Shown here: positions 17,298 through 26,863 of the stretch, piece by piece | Layout: each line of letters opens with the position of its first letter | How positions within the stretch are numbered: the first letter of the stretch is position 1 | DNA from: Nannocystis sp. RBIL2 | GTDB taxonomy: Bacteria > Myxococcota_A > Polyangia > Nannocystales > Nannocystaceae | Direction: 5' to 3' | NCBI RefSeq assembly: GCF_026626745.1 | Contig: NZ_JAPNJW010000002.1 | Location: 5,108,151 to 5,172,150 of the forward strand | Length of the DNA stretch: 64,000 nucleotides | Notes under the pieces: generated by a model | What the model saw: only the letters and a program-made list of their open reading frames with translations | Databases searched by the model: none | What the model was told of the DNA's origin: nothing | Position numbers and translations under genes: made by a program

Positions 17298-18172
17298 ATG
17301 CTGACGCGCTTCACGCTCGCTCTGACGATGCTCGCGCCGCCTTCGCAGGAGGCCGCCGACGCGGCCTTCACGCCGGAGACTTCCGCAAGGCGCTCGACCT
17401 CTTCCTCGAGCGAGCCGCCGACTCGAGCGTCCACCGCCCGGACGCACTTCACGGCGCGCACGACAGCCTGATCGCTCTTCACGGAACGACCGGCGAGGCC
17501 GAGCACCTTTGCCGCGCCCTCGCGCTGACCCGCGAGCTGCTGGCGAACGGGCCGTTCGCGGACTCGGAGGAGCGCGCGGCATGGACAGAGATCGAGGCCA
17601 GGGACGTCGACAGGATCGAGCGGGCCCGTGTCACCTGTGCCCCGGACAAGCCGCCCGCCGAGACCCCCGTCGGCCCGACAGACTCCCTTGCCAGCGAGTC
17701 TGCCGGCTCACAAGCCGCACCGATCCAGCCGCGCGAGTCGCAGGCGGATGAACCTGACGTCGACGCCCTGCTGCCGATGACGGGACGCCCACCCGCAGCC
17801 CCATCGACCACGCTGCGGCGGGGCCGCGAGCTGATGATCGCCGGAGGCGTGACCCTCGGCGTCGGTCTTGGTCTCGCCACCGCCGCCGGCGTCCTGGGCG
17901 GCCGCATGCTCGACATCTGGCGCGAGGCCGCCGCTCTGTACGAAGCGAATGGCCCTATTGGCCCCGGCGCAGTGGCCGACCAGAGCGCCGCTCTCGCCCG
18001 TGACTATCATCGGCTGCAGGCACCGATGCTCACGACCGCGGTCATCGGCGGGAGCGCCCTCGTCGTCGGTGCAGTGCTGACCGGCATCGGTGCAAAGCGC
18101 CTCGCGCGTGCAACGTCCCGCGCCGCTCTCCTGCCCGCACCCGGGGGCCTCGTCCTCCACGCTCGCTTCTGA
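17298..18172 (+). CDS. TPR-like membrane protein, with one apparent frameshift
   Basis: ATG 17298 opens a signal peptide (LTRFTLALTMLAPPSQEAADAAF). The protein-like reading then moves to another frame at about 17370 (AGDFRKALDLFLERAAD), as if one base were missing between TTC and GCC. After correction it has a TPR-like helical part, a Pro/Ser-rich linker, and two transmembrane segments (LMIAGGVTLGVGLGLATAAG and TTAVIGGSALVVGAVLTGIG), ending GGLVLHARF. Signal peptide, helical repeats and two membrane spans resemble a recurring uncharacterised myxobacterial layout. It follows the preceding gene by 9 bp. Confidence 0.65.
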
Positions 18173-18191
18173 CGTGCTCTCCCGAGGCCCG

Positions 18192-19808
18192 ATGTCCACG
18201 CTCCCCCGCTTCCTGACCCTGCTCGCCCCGTTCTGCCTCGCTGGTTGCCCGATCCCGGAGGTCGCGCACTGCGCCGACTACGACCTGTGCACCACTTCAT
18301 CCGGCGCGACTGCCACGAGCACCGGTGGCGATCCGATGCCGCCGACCGGCGAGGTCCTGACCGTCACCAGCGATGGCGAAACGACGCCCACGGCCACGGC
18401 CACGACCACGCCCAGCACGACGGGTGACCCGGTGGTGCCGGCTGTGCTGTCGGTGATGTTCACGCCCGACCCGCTTGAGCAGGTCGGGATCATCAACGTC
18501 GAGGTCGTCGCCGAGAACGCGGACCAGGTCCGCATGGACCGCCCCGGCTTCGAGTCGGTCGAGCTGTCCAAGGGGCCCGACGAGCACTTCCACGGCGCCA
18601 TCGAGATCCTCAGCGGCCTGTCCAATGGGACACATGAGGCGAGCATGGTGCCGCGCCAGGATCAGGTCGAGGGCGCGACCGAGATCGGCCACTACACGGT
18701 GGCGCTCCCGGAGGCCGGCTCCGAGGTCCTGTGGGACGTGATCCCGGACGACGGCCTTGGCCAGGTAGACGCGCTCGCCGTCCTCGGCGACGACGCGATC
18801 GTCGGCCTCGGCACGCTGTACGACGGCAACACCCCGCGCTGCTACATGCACCGCCGCAACCTCGACGGGAGCTACAGCGGCGCCGACGTGCAGGTCCTGT
18901 TCCCGGAGTACCCCTGCACTGCGGTCGACATCGAGACCCACGGGGAGACGATCGATCTGCTCGTCTCGGTCACCGGCGGCGACGGGCCGCGCTGGCGTGT
19001 GGCGTCCATGGCGTGGGGGCAGGCGCCGACCGTCCTCCGCACGGGCGAGAAAGACGAGGTAGCCAACGCCCTCGCCCGTGACGCGAACGGGAAGCGAGTC
19101 GTCTGCGGCACAGCTCCGTCGCCAGGGCTGATGGACAAGATCGACGGGCGGGTCTGGACGCTCAACGGGCCGACGAGCGAGCTCGACTACCGGCTTCCAC
19201 CTGACGAGGAGCCGCACATGTTCGACGAGACCGTGATGGATTGCACGTTCCGCGGCGAGCAGATCGTCCTCGTCGGTGAGGTGTACGGGAAGCACGAGGA
19301 AGATTTCGAGGTCCCTTACCGCAAGAGGCCGTTCTTGCTCGAGCTTGACAACCAAGGCGAGGCGCACTGGACGGTGCCGGGGCTTGGACCCGGCAACACG
19401 ACACAGGGAGGCGCAAGTGTTCTGGCGATCGACGATCAGGGCCGCGCCGTCGTCGGGCTCTACACCAGCGAGGACATGGGTGACCGGGAGCCGGAGCTGT
19501 GGATCTACGAGCCCGGTGGCGACCTCGCGTTTCCGCCAGTGACGCTCCCCGCGGACGTCTCGGTTCCGTTCGGCCTCACGTGGAGTCCGGCGGGGTACGC
19601 CGTCATCGCCGGGGCCCTCGGCACCGGCAATACACAGTTTCTTCTGCAGGGCTATGTGCCCGGCGACTACGCGCCCGCATGGACCTTCGCGAAGGGGAAG
19701 CAAGCCGGCCTGCACATCGCGTTCGCGGTCGTGGCCGCCCCGGGCGTCGTGGTCGGCGCCGGAACCGGCGCGGGCGGCTACCCGGCGTTCGCGTTCGTCA
19801 ACCCTTGA
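18192..19808 (+). CDS. Secreted propeller-like lipoprotein
   Basis: The 538-aa product has the signal FLTLLAPFCLAGC with Cys19 as lipid site. A Thr-rich tether (about 40-85) is followed by an Ig-like start (LSVMFTPDPLEQVGIINVEV). Then come repeated strands with DALAVLGDDAIVGLG, VANALARDANGKRVVCG and SVLAIDDQGRAVVGLY, suggesting a beta-propeller. No catalytic motif is visible. The start 19 bp after the preceding stop suggests the same transcript. Probably a cell-surface binding protein. Confidence 0.8.
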   Translation: MSTLPRFLTLLAPFCLAGCPIPEVAHCADYDLCTTSSGATATSTGGDPMPPTGEVLTVTSDGETTPTATATTTPSTTGDPVVPAVLSVMFTPDPLEQVGIINVEVVAENADQVRMDRPGFESVELSKGPDEHFHGAIEILSGLSNGTHEASMVPRQDQVEGATEIGHYTVALPEAGSEVLWDVIPDDGLGQVDALAVLGDDAIVGLGTLYDGNTPRCYMHRRNLDGSYSGADVQVLFPEYPCTAVDIETHGETIDLLVSVTGGDGPRWRVASMAWGQAPTVLRTGEKDEVANALARDANGKRVVCGTAPSPGLMDKIDGRVWTLNGPTSELDYRLPPDEEPHMFDETVMDCTFRGEQIVLVGEVYGKHEEDFEVPYRKRPFLLELDNQGEAHWTVPGLGPGNTTQGGASVLAIDDQGRAVVGLYTSEDMGDREPELWIYEPGGDLAFPPVTLPADVSVPFGLTWSPAGYAVIAGALGTGNTQFLLQGYVPGDYAPAWTFAKGKQAGLHIAFAVVAAPGVVVGAGTGAGGYPAFAFVNP

Positions 19809-19821
19809 GCGCAGTGACGAC

Positions 19822-19840
19822 AGCCCACGGTGGGGGCTTT
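19822..19840. terminator. Hairpin between convergent genes
   Basis: AGCCC and GGGCT pair around a short loop, followed by TTT, between the plus-strand lipoprotein ending at 19808 and the minus-strand gene ending at 19839. The hairpin touches the end of the minus-strand gene. It is short, so termination is a tentative call. Confidence 0.35.
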
Positions 19841-20912
19841 ACTGCGGGATGAACTTCGAGCAGGCGGCTTCGACGAGGTCTGTCGCCTCGTCGAACCCCG
19901 GCCCGTAGTCCGGCTCATCCGGGCGAATCGAGTACGTGTAGGGGAACAGCTTCATGAGCTGACAGATCCGGTTATACGGCTGACATTTCTCGCCGTCCTG
20001 CACGCCGCCGATGCTGAACATGACCACGGACTCCTCGTCGTCCTTGGCGTCCACGATCGCCTGCGCCCAGTCGGCGGGTGTACCCTCCGAGTTGCCATCG
20101 ATGGTCCACGTGACGAGCGTGGCGACGAGCAGCGCGTCATCGCGGAGGAAGCCCTCGTTGCAGCCGCCGGGGCCGTTCAGCTCCGGGCTCACCGCGTGGA
20201 CCAGTGCCTCGCCGAGCAGGTCGCCGCCGTCCGTGCCGACCTTGGCGATGCAGGCGAAACTTTCGGACAGGTCAGGCGTGTCCCGCGTCAGGTAGCGGCG
20301 GCCGTCCGCGATCTCGCAGGGCTTGTTGGGGGCGTTCTCGCCGGCGTTGAACACCGCGCCCGCGCCCCAGGTCGTGTCGCACTCGGGGACCTTGCCGACC
20401 ATCTCACACGGGTAGTCGTCTCCGGCCGGGCACTTCGCGGTGAAGGGGCCAGGACACTCCGCGTCGCAATTCGAGAAGCCCCACAGCGGATCGCCCTTGA
20501 CGACCATGATGTGGTAGTCGAAGTCGGCGAACTTGCTCTGGATCGTCTCGAGGAACTTCGGGACCGCGTCGGCAAGCTGGGCCTGGACCGCGTCCATGTA
20601 GTCGTGGCGCGAGATCATGAACAGGAAGTCGATCTTCCCCTTGCAGCCCTCGGGCTGGACGGAGCCGAGGTCGTCTCGGCTGCCGACGTCGAGGATGAGC
20701 GTCGTCCCGCCGGGGCTCGCGCTGCCGCTGCCCGAGCCGGTCGACAGCTCGCCGCCCGTCGTCGACGTCGAGCCGCCGCTCGAGGAACTGGTGCCCGGGT
20801 CGGAGGTGGCCGGGATCGGCGGCGCCGTGGTGAACGGTGACGTGTCGGTCTGCGATGGCTGGCAGGCCAGCGCGAGACCGATGGCGAGGAGGGGCCGGGA
20901 CCGTGGCCTCAT
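19839..20912 (-). CDS. vWA-like lipoprotein lacking the metal-site residues
   Basis: The 357-aa product has the lipobox GLALAC near residue 17, a Ser/Thr/Gly tether to about 70, then a domain like the von Willebrand factor A lipoproteins common in myxobacteria (GCKGKIDFLFMISRHDYM, then LADAVPKFLETIQSKFADFDYHIMVV). In those relatives the strand reads FVIDxSGSM, giving the DxSxS metal site; here it reads MISRHDY, so all three ligands are gone. Eight or more Cys suggest disulfides. A truncated paralogue lies at 22560-22980. It may bind protein without metal. Confidence 0.8.
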   Translation of the reverse strand: MRPRSRPLLAIGLALACQPSQTDTSPFTTAPPIPATSDPGTSSSSGGSTSTTGGELSTGSGSGSASPGGTTLILDVGSRDDLGSVQPEGCKGKIDFLFMISRHDYMDAVQAQLADAVPKFLETIQSKFADFDYHIMVVKGDPLWGFSNCDAECPGPFTAKCPAGDDYPCEMVGKVPECDTTWGAGAVFNAGENAPNKPCEIADGRRYLTRDTPDLSESFACIAKVGTDGGDLLGEALVHAVSPELNGPGGCNEGFLRDDALLVATLVTWTIDGNSEGTPADWAQAIVDAKDDEESVVMFSIGGVQDGEKCQPYNRICQLMKLFPYTYSIRPDEPDYGPGFDEATDLVEAACSKFIPQ

Positions 20913-21154
20913 GTTTTAAAAGGTAGCCCATGGCGCGCGGAGCGTCTACGAACCGACGACCGCGGGTCCCAACCACCAACACAATGATCAGCCTCCCCGG
21001 GCGTCGCGGCCGGCCGGGCCGGCGCTCCGCGGACGGCCGCGGACCGGCGCTTCGCCGCGCTGACGTGGGACCGACCACCCCGCCCTGCCTCGCAGGGCTC
21101 GCGGATCGAGCGACGACATGACTTATCGGACATAAACCAAAGACCCTGCTCGCG

Positions 21155-21262
21155 GCGGCTTGCCGTGCCGTTCCGGATCGCCTCCGGCGGCTCGCCCGGC
21201 ACGTTAAAAAATAAATCGCCGCGACCGTCGCCGTCGAAATCGAACGATGACGTTCCGAACCG
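21155..21262 (-). pseudogene. Relic of an FG-GAP module
   Basis: On the minus strand the sequence encodes SSFDFDGDGRGDLFFNVPGE followed by PEAIRNGTA. This closely copies one repeat of the two big FG-GAP lipoproteins at 25-28.7 kb (AGDFNGDGRGDVFFYAPGE followed by LPEAIWNGTA). DNA similarity extends over about 90 bases. Nothing else of the gene is left on either side. It shows that a third copy of the module once existed here. Confidence 0.7.
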
Positions 21263-21344
21263 GCCGCAGCTCAGCACCCTGTTCAACGATCCCGGCGCCC
21301 AGCTTGAGCGCGCGGGGCACCGGCCCCGCGGTCGAGCATGGCAC

Positions 21345-21716
21345 TTACGCGTCTTCCCGAGCGCGCGGGGTGGCAGTCTCACCGTGGCCGCCTGCAGGCG
21401 GGAGCGAGTTAGCCAAGGGCTTCGCACCAAGAGCTCGGTGCCGGAGTCGGGCCCGTAGGTAGTGCTCAAGCACCGCGATGAACAGAAAGGGGCCCACACC
21501 CCCGAGCAGAGCACTCACCCATATGGGTGTCCATTGGACTACGAACATGCCGAAGATCATCAACCATAAGAAGACGAAGGTACCGAGCCAGGGTCCCACG
21601 ATCTTCCCAACGTCCGGCCGCTTCCAAAAGGCGAGCGTAGGCAAGAAGCCTAACGGCTGCGGCTGGTCAAGGCGGGCTGGTTCCTCTTCGTGTTCGCGTA
21701 GTGCGGGCGTTTTCAT
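21345..21716 (-). CDS. Small two-helix membrane protein
   Basis: The 123-aa product has a charged N-terminus, two adjacent hydrophobic segments (LGTFVFLWLMIFGMFVVQW and WVSALLGGVGPFLFIAVLE) and a basic tail. Its ATG overlaps the stop of the upstream gene (ATGA), so translation is coupled. G+C is lower than the surroundings and codon use is less biased, suggesting recent arrival. Function unknown; perhaps a partner of the secreted protein encoded upstream. Confidence 0.7.
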   Translation of the reverse strand: MKTPALREHEEEPARLDQPQPLGFLPTLAFWKRPDVGKIVGPWLGTFVFLWLMIFGMFVVQWTPIWVSALLGGVGPFLFIAVLEHYLRARLRHRALGAKPLANSLPPAGGHGETATPRAREDA

Positions 21717-22368
21717 GGTTGCCTATCCCAACGGGCAGTCGGGTTGCACTCCTTGTTGCAATCGATACCGTCAACGTAATCGGCAGCGGCTAAACCTCCC
21801 AGGGTACAGGTCGGACAGGCAAAGCCAAAGGATCCACTGCAACATGCCGCGCCAGCGAGAGCCAACACTCCCTTCATCCCCCACTTGAACACAGAGCATG
21901 CCGGGTTCTTTTGGAGCGGGTCAGGCGGCAGCGTGCTCAGCCATTCTCCAACCTGCGCGTAGATCCGCGAGTCAAGCAAGACGGCCCAGAAGACGAGCAT
22001 GACGTCCGGAGCGCCACGCGCGAGTTCATCGTGAATCGTCGGCGACGGCGGACGGCGATGCATTCCAGGAGATCGAGCAGGCGCGTCCTGACGAGTTGTC
22101 GGTTGAGCTTCAGCGAGTGGAGCGCGGCGGTCTTGCTATCACAGCCCAGTTTCGCTTCCAAGAATCCGGGGTCCCCGGCGAGTTGCAGCTCGACCTGTGG
22201 AATGGCGTCGCCGAGGCGCACTTCTCGGTTGACGGTGTGTCGCACGTGCGGCTCCGGCACGTGGACGGCGTTGAAGAGCACGATCAAGTTTGGTTGTCTG
22301 CGCCTTTAGTTCGGTGGCGGCGGGCGCGAAGAACAGTGCGAGCGCTAGAGATGGGGTGGATTGCATGA
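21713..22368 (-). pseudogene. Secreted Cys-containing protein with two frame breaks
   Basis: ATG 22368 opens a signal peptide (SLALALFFAPAATELKAQ). The reading then shifts near 22290 to a frame with VLFNAVHVPEPHVRHTVN and DPGFLEAKLGCDSKTAAL. It shifts again near 22050 to a frame with TIHDELARGAPDVMLVFWAV, ending with a hydrophobic Cys-rich end (LALAGAACCSGSFGFACPTC) at 21713. Read across the two shifts it is one exported protein of about 215 aa. The last part carries its own ATG (22063), so a shorter product is possible. Lower G+C than its neighbours. Confidence 0.55.
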
Positions 22369-22559
22369 TGCATACTCATCCATGGCCCGCACCCTGCCGG
22401 GCGCAAGCAGACGGCCGTAGCAGACCGGGACTTTGCGCCTGGCACGCGTGGTCCCGACCGCCGGTGCCGGCGAGCGACCGCCTGGGCCACCCCGCTCACC
22501 GTCACCGCGCCGGGCGGCCGGGGCGGGAGTCCCGATGGTCGCGCCTGCGAAACGCGAAT

Positions 22560-22980
22560 CCCCAAGCGCCGTCAGTGCCGCGCGACCCGCTTCGGAGGGT
22601 CCAGAGCGACAGGCGACCCCTTTCTTCACGCACACGTCGTTGACACAGTAAGGACCGTACGGGCAACACGGGTCGCCGACCTTGCACTGGGGTACGGAAC
22701 AAGGCGGTGTGCAGTCTTGGGAGCCCCACAGCGGGTCGCCCCTCACGACCATGATGTGATAGTCGAAGTCGGCGAACTTGGTCTGAATTGTCTCGAGGAA
22801 CTTCGGGACCGCGTCGGCGAGCTGCGCTGAACCGCGTCCATAAAGTCGAAGCGCGAGATCACGAACAGAAAATCGATCTTCCCCTTGCAGCCCTCAGGCT
22901 GGAGCGGGCCGAGGTCGTCGCCGCTACCGACGTCGAGGACGAGCGTCGTCCCGCCGGTGCTCGCGCTGCCGTCAGGGCGG
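22560..22980 (-). pseudogene. Truncated copy of the vWA-like lipoprotein gene
   Basis: The minus strand encodes DVGSGDDLG, then GCKGKIDFLFVISRFDFMDA, then after a one-base loss KFADFDYHIMVVRGDPLWG, all close to the intact gene at 19839-20912. After this the sequence diverges (CKVGDPCCPYGPYCVNDVC) and the frame soon ends. Signal peptide and tether are missing because the copy stops at the end of the S9 peptidase gene. It lacks the same metal-site residues as the intact paralogue, so loss of the site predates the duplication. Confidence 0.75.
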
Positions 22981-24993
22981 CATCGCGTCGGCGAGGAACC
23001 GCGCCGTGCGCGTGAGCAGCTCGATCTTGTTCTCGCGGCGGTCGAACGAGTGCCCCTCGTCCAAGGCGACCATGTACTCGACCGGGATTCCGCGCTGGCG
23101 CAGCGCCTGGACGATCATGTCGGACTCGCTGCGGGGCACCCGCGGGTCGTTCTGGCCCGCGTAGACGAACAACGGCGCGACGATCTTGTCGACGTCGCGC
23201 ATCGGGGAGAATTCTTCGAGCAGCGCGGCGTCCCGCTCGAGGTTACCGAACTCGACTTCGAGGCCGTTGCGGACCGCCGGGGCGGTCGTGCGCAGGAAGG
23301 TCTTCAGGTCGGCGACGCCGAACACGTCCACGCCCGCGCGCCACGACGTCGGGTGGCGGGTCAGCGCCATCAGCGTCGTATAGCCGCCGTAGCTCGCGCC
23401 CCACACGGCCACACGCGCCGGATCGCACCACGGCTGTGCCCGGGTCCACGCATTCACGGTCTCGAGGTCCTTCAGCCAGTCGGCCCGCTTCTCGCGGTTG
23501 TCGGCCATCTCGTACGCGCGGCCGAAGCCGGTCGAGCCGCGCACGTTGGGCTCGAGCACCGCGTACCCCAGCGCCGAAAAGAACCGGACGAACTCGTCCC
23601 AGCGGATCTCGCTGCTCCACGCGGGGCCGCCGTGGAACATCACCAGCGTCGGCCGCCGCGCCACCGGCTGGTCGGGGCCCGTCGCGGGCAGGTAGACATT
23701 GATCGGGATCGTCAGCCCGTCGTGCGCGGGCACCTCGGCGATCGTCGCGGTCACCGCGGGTAAGCCCGCCAGCCCCGGGCGCGGATCGTCGCGCAGCGGG
23801 CGGAGGTCGTCCCGCGACGGGTCGACCGCGAAGAGGTCAGGCGGGTGATCGGGCCGCGAGATCAGGACCGAGAACTCCTTCCCGTCTGGGCGGAACGCGC
23901 CGCTCCACACCTGGGCGAGCGGCGCCTCGATCGGCCGTACCAGCGCGAGCGTGCGCGCGTCGAGTACGCGCAGCGCGGAGTGATTGCCGGCGTCGATGTT
24001 GATGATCACGTGGTCGCCGGTCGGCGACACCAGCACCCCCAGCCGCGCGCTGGGCGGCGACGAATGGGTGTAGCGGGCGAGCTCTTCGCCGCTCCTGGCG
24101 TCGAGCGCGAGCAGCGACGACGACTCGGCGCCCTCGTCCGTAGTGACGAGGATCCGCGCCCCGTCGGCCGAGTACGCGGCGGTGTGGACGGCGGCGAGCT
24201 TGCCCGCGGGCGGGTAGATCCGCCGCGAGGTCCCGGCCGCGAGCTCGAGCTCGAGCAACACGGTGTCGTGCGGTGCCGGGGCCTCGAAGTACAACGCGCG
24301 CGCGCCGTCGGGCGTGACCCCGCCGAGCGACCCGCTGGTCGGGGCGGAGAACACCAGCCGGGGCGGGCCGCCGGTGATGTTCTGCACGAGGACGCGGCTC
24401 CCGGTCCCGGACCCGGGCAGCGCCAGCGTCGAGTAGACCAGCATGTCGGGCCGCTCCCGCGGCAGCATCGGCTCGAGGATCATCTGCGACTCATCCGGGG
24501 TCAGGTCGATCTGCGACGAGCCATCGGCGTCGATCCGCCAGATGTGGTAGTTCTCGTCGCCCTGGTTGTCGCGCAGGAACAGGATGTGCTTGCCGTCCCT
24601 GGTGAAGGAGGCCCAGCTCGCGCGCTCCGGTCCCGAGGTGATCGCACGCGGCGGGTCTGCCGGCCTGCCCGGATCACCAGCGTAGATCTGCGGGGTGCCG
24701 TCTCGCAACGAGCCGAACAGAAACTGGGTGCCGTCGGGCGACCAGTTGGCGATCAGGGGCGAGTACCACCCGATCCAGTTGGCATACGCGTCGACGACCG
24801 TGCGTGCGAGCGCCTCGTAGGCGGCGTCGCGTCGCTGCTGGTCGTCGGTGAGGGCGGTCGGTTCGACGACGGCCGGCGCGGACACGGGTGCCGCGGCGAG
24901 CTCAGCGGCGGCGGCAATCGGCTTCGTCGCCGGCGGCGGGCCGTTGCAGGCGATGAGCAGCACGAGTGCGAGCGATCTCGGAGGGGGGAGCAT
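22972..24993 (-). CDS. S9-family prolyl oligopeptidase-type peptidase, lipoprotein
   Basis: From ATG 24993 the product is 673 aa. The signal SLALVLLIAC gives a lipidated Cys near residue 16. A seven-blade propeller-like region (about 70-400, with repeats such as SPDGTQFLF, TRDGKHILF and SADGARILV) is followed by an alpha/beta-hydrolase. The catalytic triad is Ser534 in GASYGGY, Asp616 in GQNDPRVP and His648 in DEGHSF. The oxyanion-side motif MFHGGP and the NVRGSTGFG strand are also present. It should cleave short peptides at the cell envelope after small or prolyl residues. It lies 164 bp downstream of the VanY-like gene. Confidence 0.93.
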   Translation of the reverse strand: MLPPPRSLALVLLIACNGPPPATKPIAAAAELAAAPVSAPAVVEPTALTDDQQRRDAAYEALARTVVDAYANWIGWYSPLIANWSPDGTQFLFGSLRDGTPQIYAGDPGRPADPPRAITSGPERASWASFTRDGKHILFLRDNQGDENYHIWRIDADGSSQIDLTPDESQMILEPMLPRERPDMLVYSTLALPGSGTGSRVLVQNITGGPPRLVFSAPTSGSLGGVTPDGARALYFEAPAPHDTVLLELELAAGTSRRIYPPAGKLAAVHTAAYSADGARILVTTDEGAESSSLLALDARSGEELARYTHSSPPSARLGVLVSPTGDHVIINIDAGNHSALRVLDARTLALVRPIEAPLAQVWSGAFRPDGKEFSVLISRPDHPPDLFAVDPSRDDLRPLRDDPRPGLAGLPAVTATIAEVPAHDGLTIPINVYLPATGPDQPVARRPTLVMFHGGPAWSSEIRWDEFVRFFSALGYAVLEPNVRGSTGFGRAYEMADNREKRADWLKDLETVNAWTRAQPWCDPARVAVWGASYGGYTTLMALTRHPTSWRAGVDVFGVADLKTFLRTTAPAVRNGLEVEFGNLERDAALLEEFSPMRDVDKIVAPLFVYAGQNDPRVPRSESDMIVQALRQRGIPVEYMVALDEGHSFDRRENKIELLTRTARFLADAMPP

Positions 24994-25157
24994 CGAGCCT
25001 GCAATTGTCGGCGCGATCGCTCGCCGGATCAACCGCGTCGTCCGCGGGACATGGCGAACTTCCGCGGCGACGGCCGGCGCGGGGCCGCATCGTGCCCTGT
25101 GCGACCCCAGCCGGACGGCCTGCGACCTTCGCCTCGCAGGCCCCCCGCCCCACCCGT

Positions 25158-26130
25158 TCACACCGGATTGTAATTCCCCGACACGCTCAGCAGCCCCGAC
25201 TCGAAGCGATTGCCCCCCGTCGCGTACCACACGCTGTCGTTGTCGCCGCTGGGTCCGTACCACACGATGTCCGTGTCGCCGTCGCCGTCGAAGTCGCCGG
25301 GCACCGCCTCGAACCCGCCGATCACGTTCCACGCCGTCCCGTCGGGCCGCTTCGGCGTGCTGTGGCTGAAGCTGCGCGACGCCGTCCCGTTCCACAGGCT
25401 GTCGGACACTTCGCCCGGCGCGTACCAAAAAATGTCGTCGCGCCCGTCGCCGTTGAAGTCGCCGGCGAACGGCAGGTACAGGCCCGCCACGTTATTCGTG
25501 GTCACCCGGTCGAACTGCACGGTGGTGCTCGGTCGCCCGTACCACACCGCCTCTGGCAGCTCGGGCCCGCCGTACCACAGGATGTCGGTGCGGCCGTCGC
25601 CGTCGAAGTCGCCGGCCACCGGCAGGTAGTTGCCGTCGACCGTGATCGCGGTGTTATTGAATTTGTTGCCGCCGAGCCCGTACCACACGAAGTCGTCGGC
25701 CCCGCCGGGCGCGTACCAGAACACATCATCGAAGCCGTCGCCGTTGAAGTCGCCCGCGATCGGCTGGTAGTCCATCCCGCCGACGTTGAACACCGCGCCG
25801 CCGCTGGTCTTCGGCGTCGACTTGGTGAACCCGCCGCTCGCCGTGCCGTTCCAGATCGCCTCCGGCAGCTCGCCCGGCGCGTAGAAGAACACGTCGCCGC
25901 GGCCGTCGCCGTTGAAGTCGCCGGCCACCGTGAAGTACAGCGATTGCACGTTCGGCGCGAACGTCTGCGTGAACCCGCCGACCTCCTTGCCCAGCCACAG
26001 CGGATCGGCGCCCTCGCCCGCCTGGTACCAGAAGATGTCGTCCGCCCCGTCCCCGTCGTAGTCGCGGTGGCTCGACTGGCTGGCCCGCTGCAGCGGCGGC
26101 TTCGGCGGCTCCGGCGGCTCCGGCGGCGCG
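25158..26130 (-). repeat. FG-GAP module, copy A of a direct repeat of about 970 bp
   Basis: From the Pro-rich hinge to the stop codon the VanY-type gene matches the SpoIID-type gene (copy B) almost base for base, with scattered synonymous and few amino-acid changes. The match ends sharply at the hinge, where the catalytic domains differ completely. Confidence 0.85.
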
Positions 26131-26747
26131 CCGCACGGGCCCCCGCCCGGGCCGCCGCCCCACCACTCCCAGTGCCACGGTTCGCTCGGCACCGTGCGCT
26201 TGAACCCGTAGTTCGCCCCGTTCGCGTTGAGCCACGCGAGCACCCCCGACGACGAGGTGTTGAGGTCGAGCGCGTGCCCGCTCTGGTGATTGCTGAAGCC
26301 GGGCTTGGCGGCGATGTTGCAATTGTTGCACGAACAGGTCTGATAGCAGTTCCAGAAGTACTCCTGCTCCGCCATCGTGCGGAAGCCGCTCCCCACCGTG
26401 ATGTGCACTCCGGCCTGCGCCGCGGCCTGCTGCATGACGTAGAACGCGTTCGCGGTGGCGATCTGGACCGGCTCGCCGTCGACCGTGACCAGGGAGATCT
26501 GGAACGGCGCGCCGTCGACGTAGCCGGTCGCGCTCGACTCGGCGCAGCTGATCCCTGCCGCCGGCGCGTCCTCGCTGGTGTACTCGCGGCCGTGCTCGTG
26601 GCCGTCGGGCAGGCCCTCGGGCGCGCCGTCCGGGTCCTCGGCTTCGGCCTCGACGTCGACGAGGTCGAGGTCGCCGTCCTGCTCGACATCGTCGACGCAG
26701 GCGCACAGGGTCGCCGCCGCCAGAGCGCCGGGCCGCCAGAGCTTCAT
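25158..26747 (-). CDS. VanY-type D,D-carboxypeptidase lipoprotein with FG-GAP repeats
   Basis: From ATG 26747 the product is 529 aa; an ATG at 26780 would lengthen the signal. The lipobox is ATLCAC. Residues about 60-205 form an M15/LAS peptidase: SGFRTMAEQEYFW, the zinc motif SNHQSGHALDLN (His and Asp ligands) and EPWHWEWW (third His ligand, catalytic Glu). A Pro-rich hinge (PPEPPEPPKPP) leads to seven FG-GAP/VCBS-like repeats, each with a DxDGDGxDD calcium loop followed by (I/V)(F/L)WY. It probably trims peptidoglycan peptides while the repeats bind a surface partner. Its C-terminal half is nearly identical to that of the next gene upstream. Confidence 0.93.
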   Translation of the reverse strand: MKLWRPGALAAATLCACVDDVEQDGDLDLVDVEAEAEDPDGAPEGLPDGHEHGREYTSEDAPAAGISCAESSATGYVDGAPFQISLVTVDGEPVQIATANAFYVMQQAAAQAGVHITVGSGFRTMAEQEYFWNCYQTCSCNNCNIAAKPGFSNHQSGHALDLNTSSSGVLAWLNANGANYGFKRTVPSEPWHWEWWGGGPGGGPCGAPPEPPEPPKPPLQRASQSSHRDYDGDGADDIFWYQAGEGADPLWLGKEVGGFTQTFAPNVQSLYFTVAGDFNGDGRGDVFFYAPGELPEAIWNGTASGGFTKSTPKTSGGAVFNVGGMDYQPIAGDFNGDGFDDVFWYAPGGADDFVWYGLGGNKFNNTAITVDGNYLPVAGDFDGDGRTDILWYGGPELPEAVWYGRPSTTVQFDRVTTNNVAGLYLPFAGDFNGDGRDDIFWYAPGEVSDSLWNGTASRSFSHSTPKRPDGTAWNVIGGFEAVPGDFDGDGDTDIVWYGPSGDNDSVWYATGGNRFESGLLSVSGNYNPV

Positions 26748-26863
26748 TCGCAGGGAATTGCCATTGAACAGGGACTGCATGATCGTCATCTCCACGGATT
26801 GTCGGGCCGCGAGTACCTCGCCGCGGCGCTGCCATCATTCAAATTCGTTTGTTCGGTCCGCCA

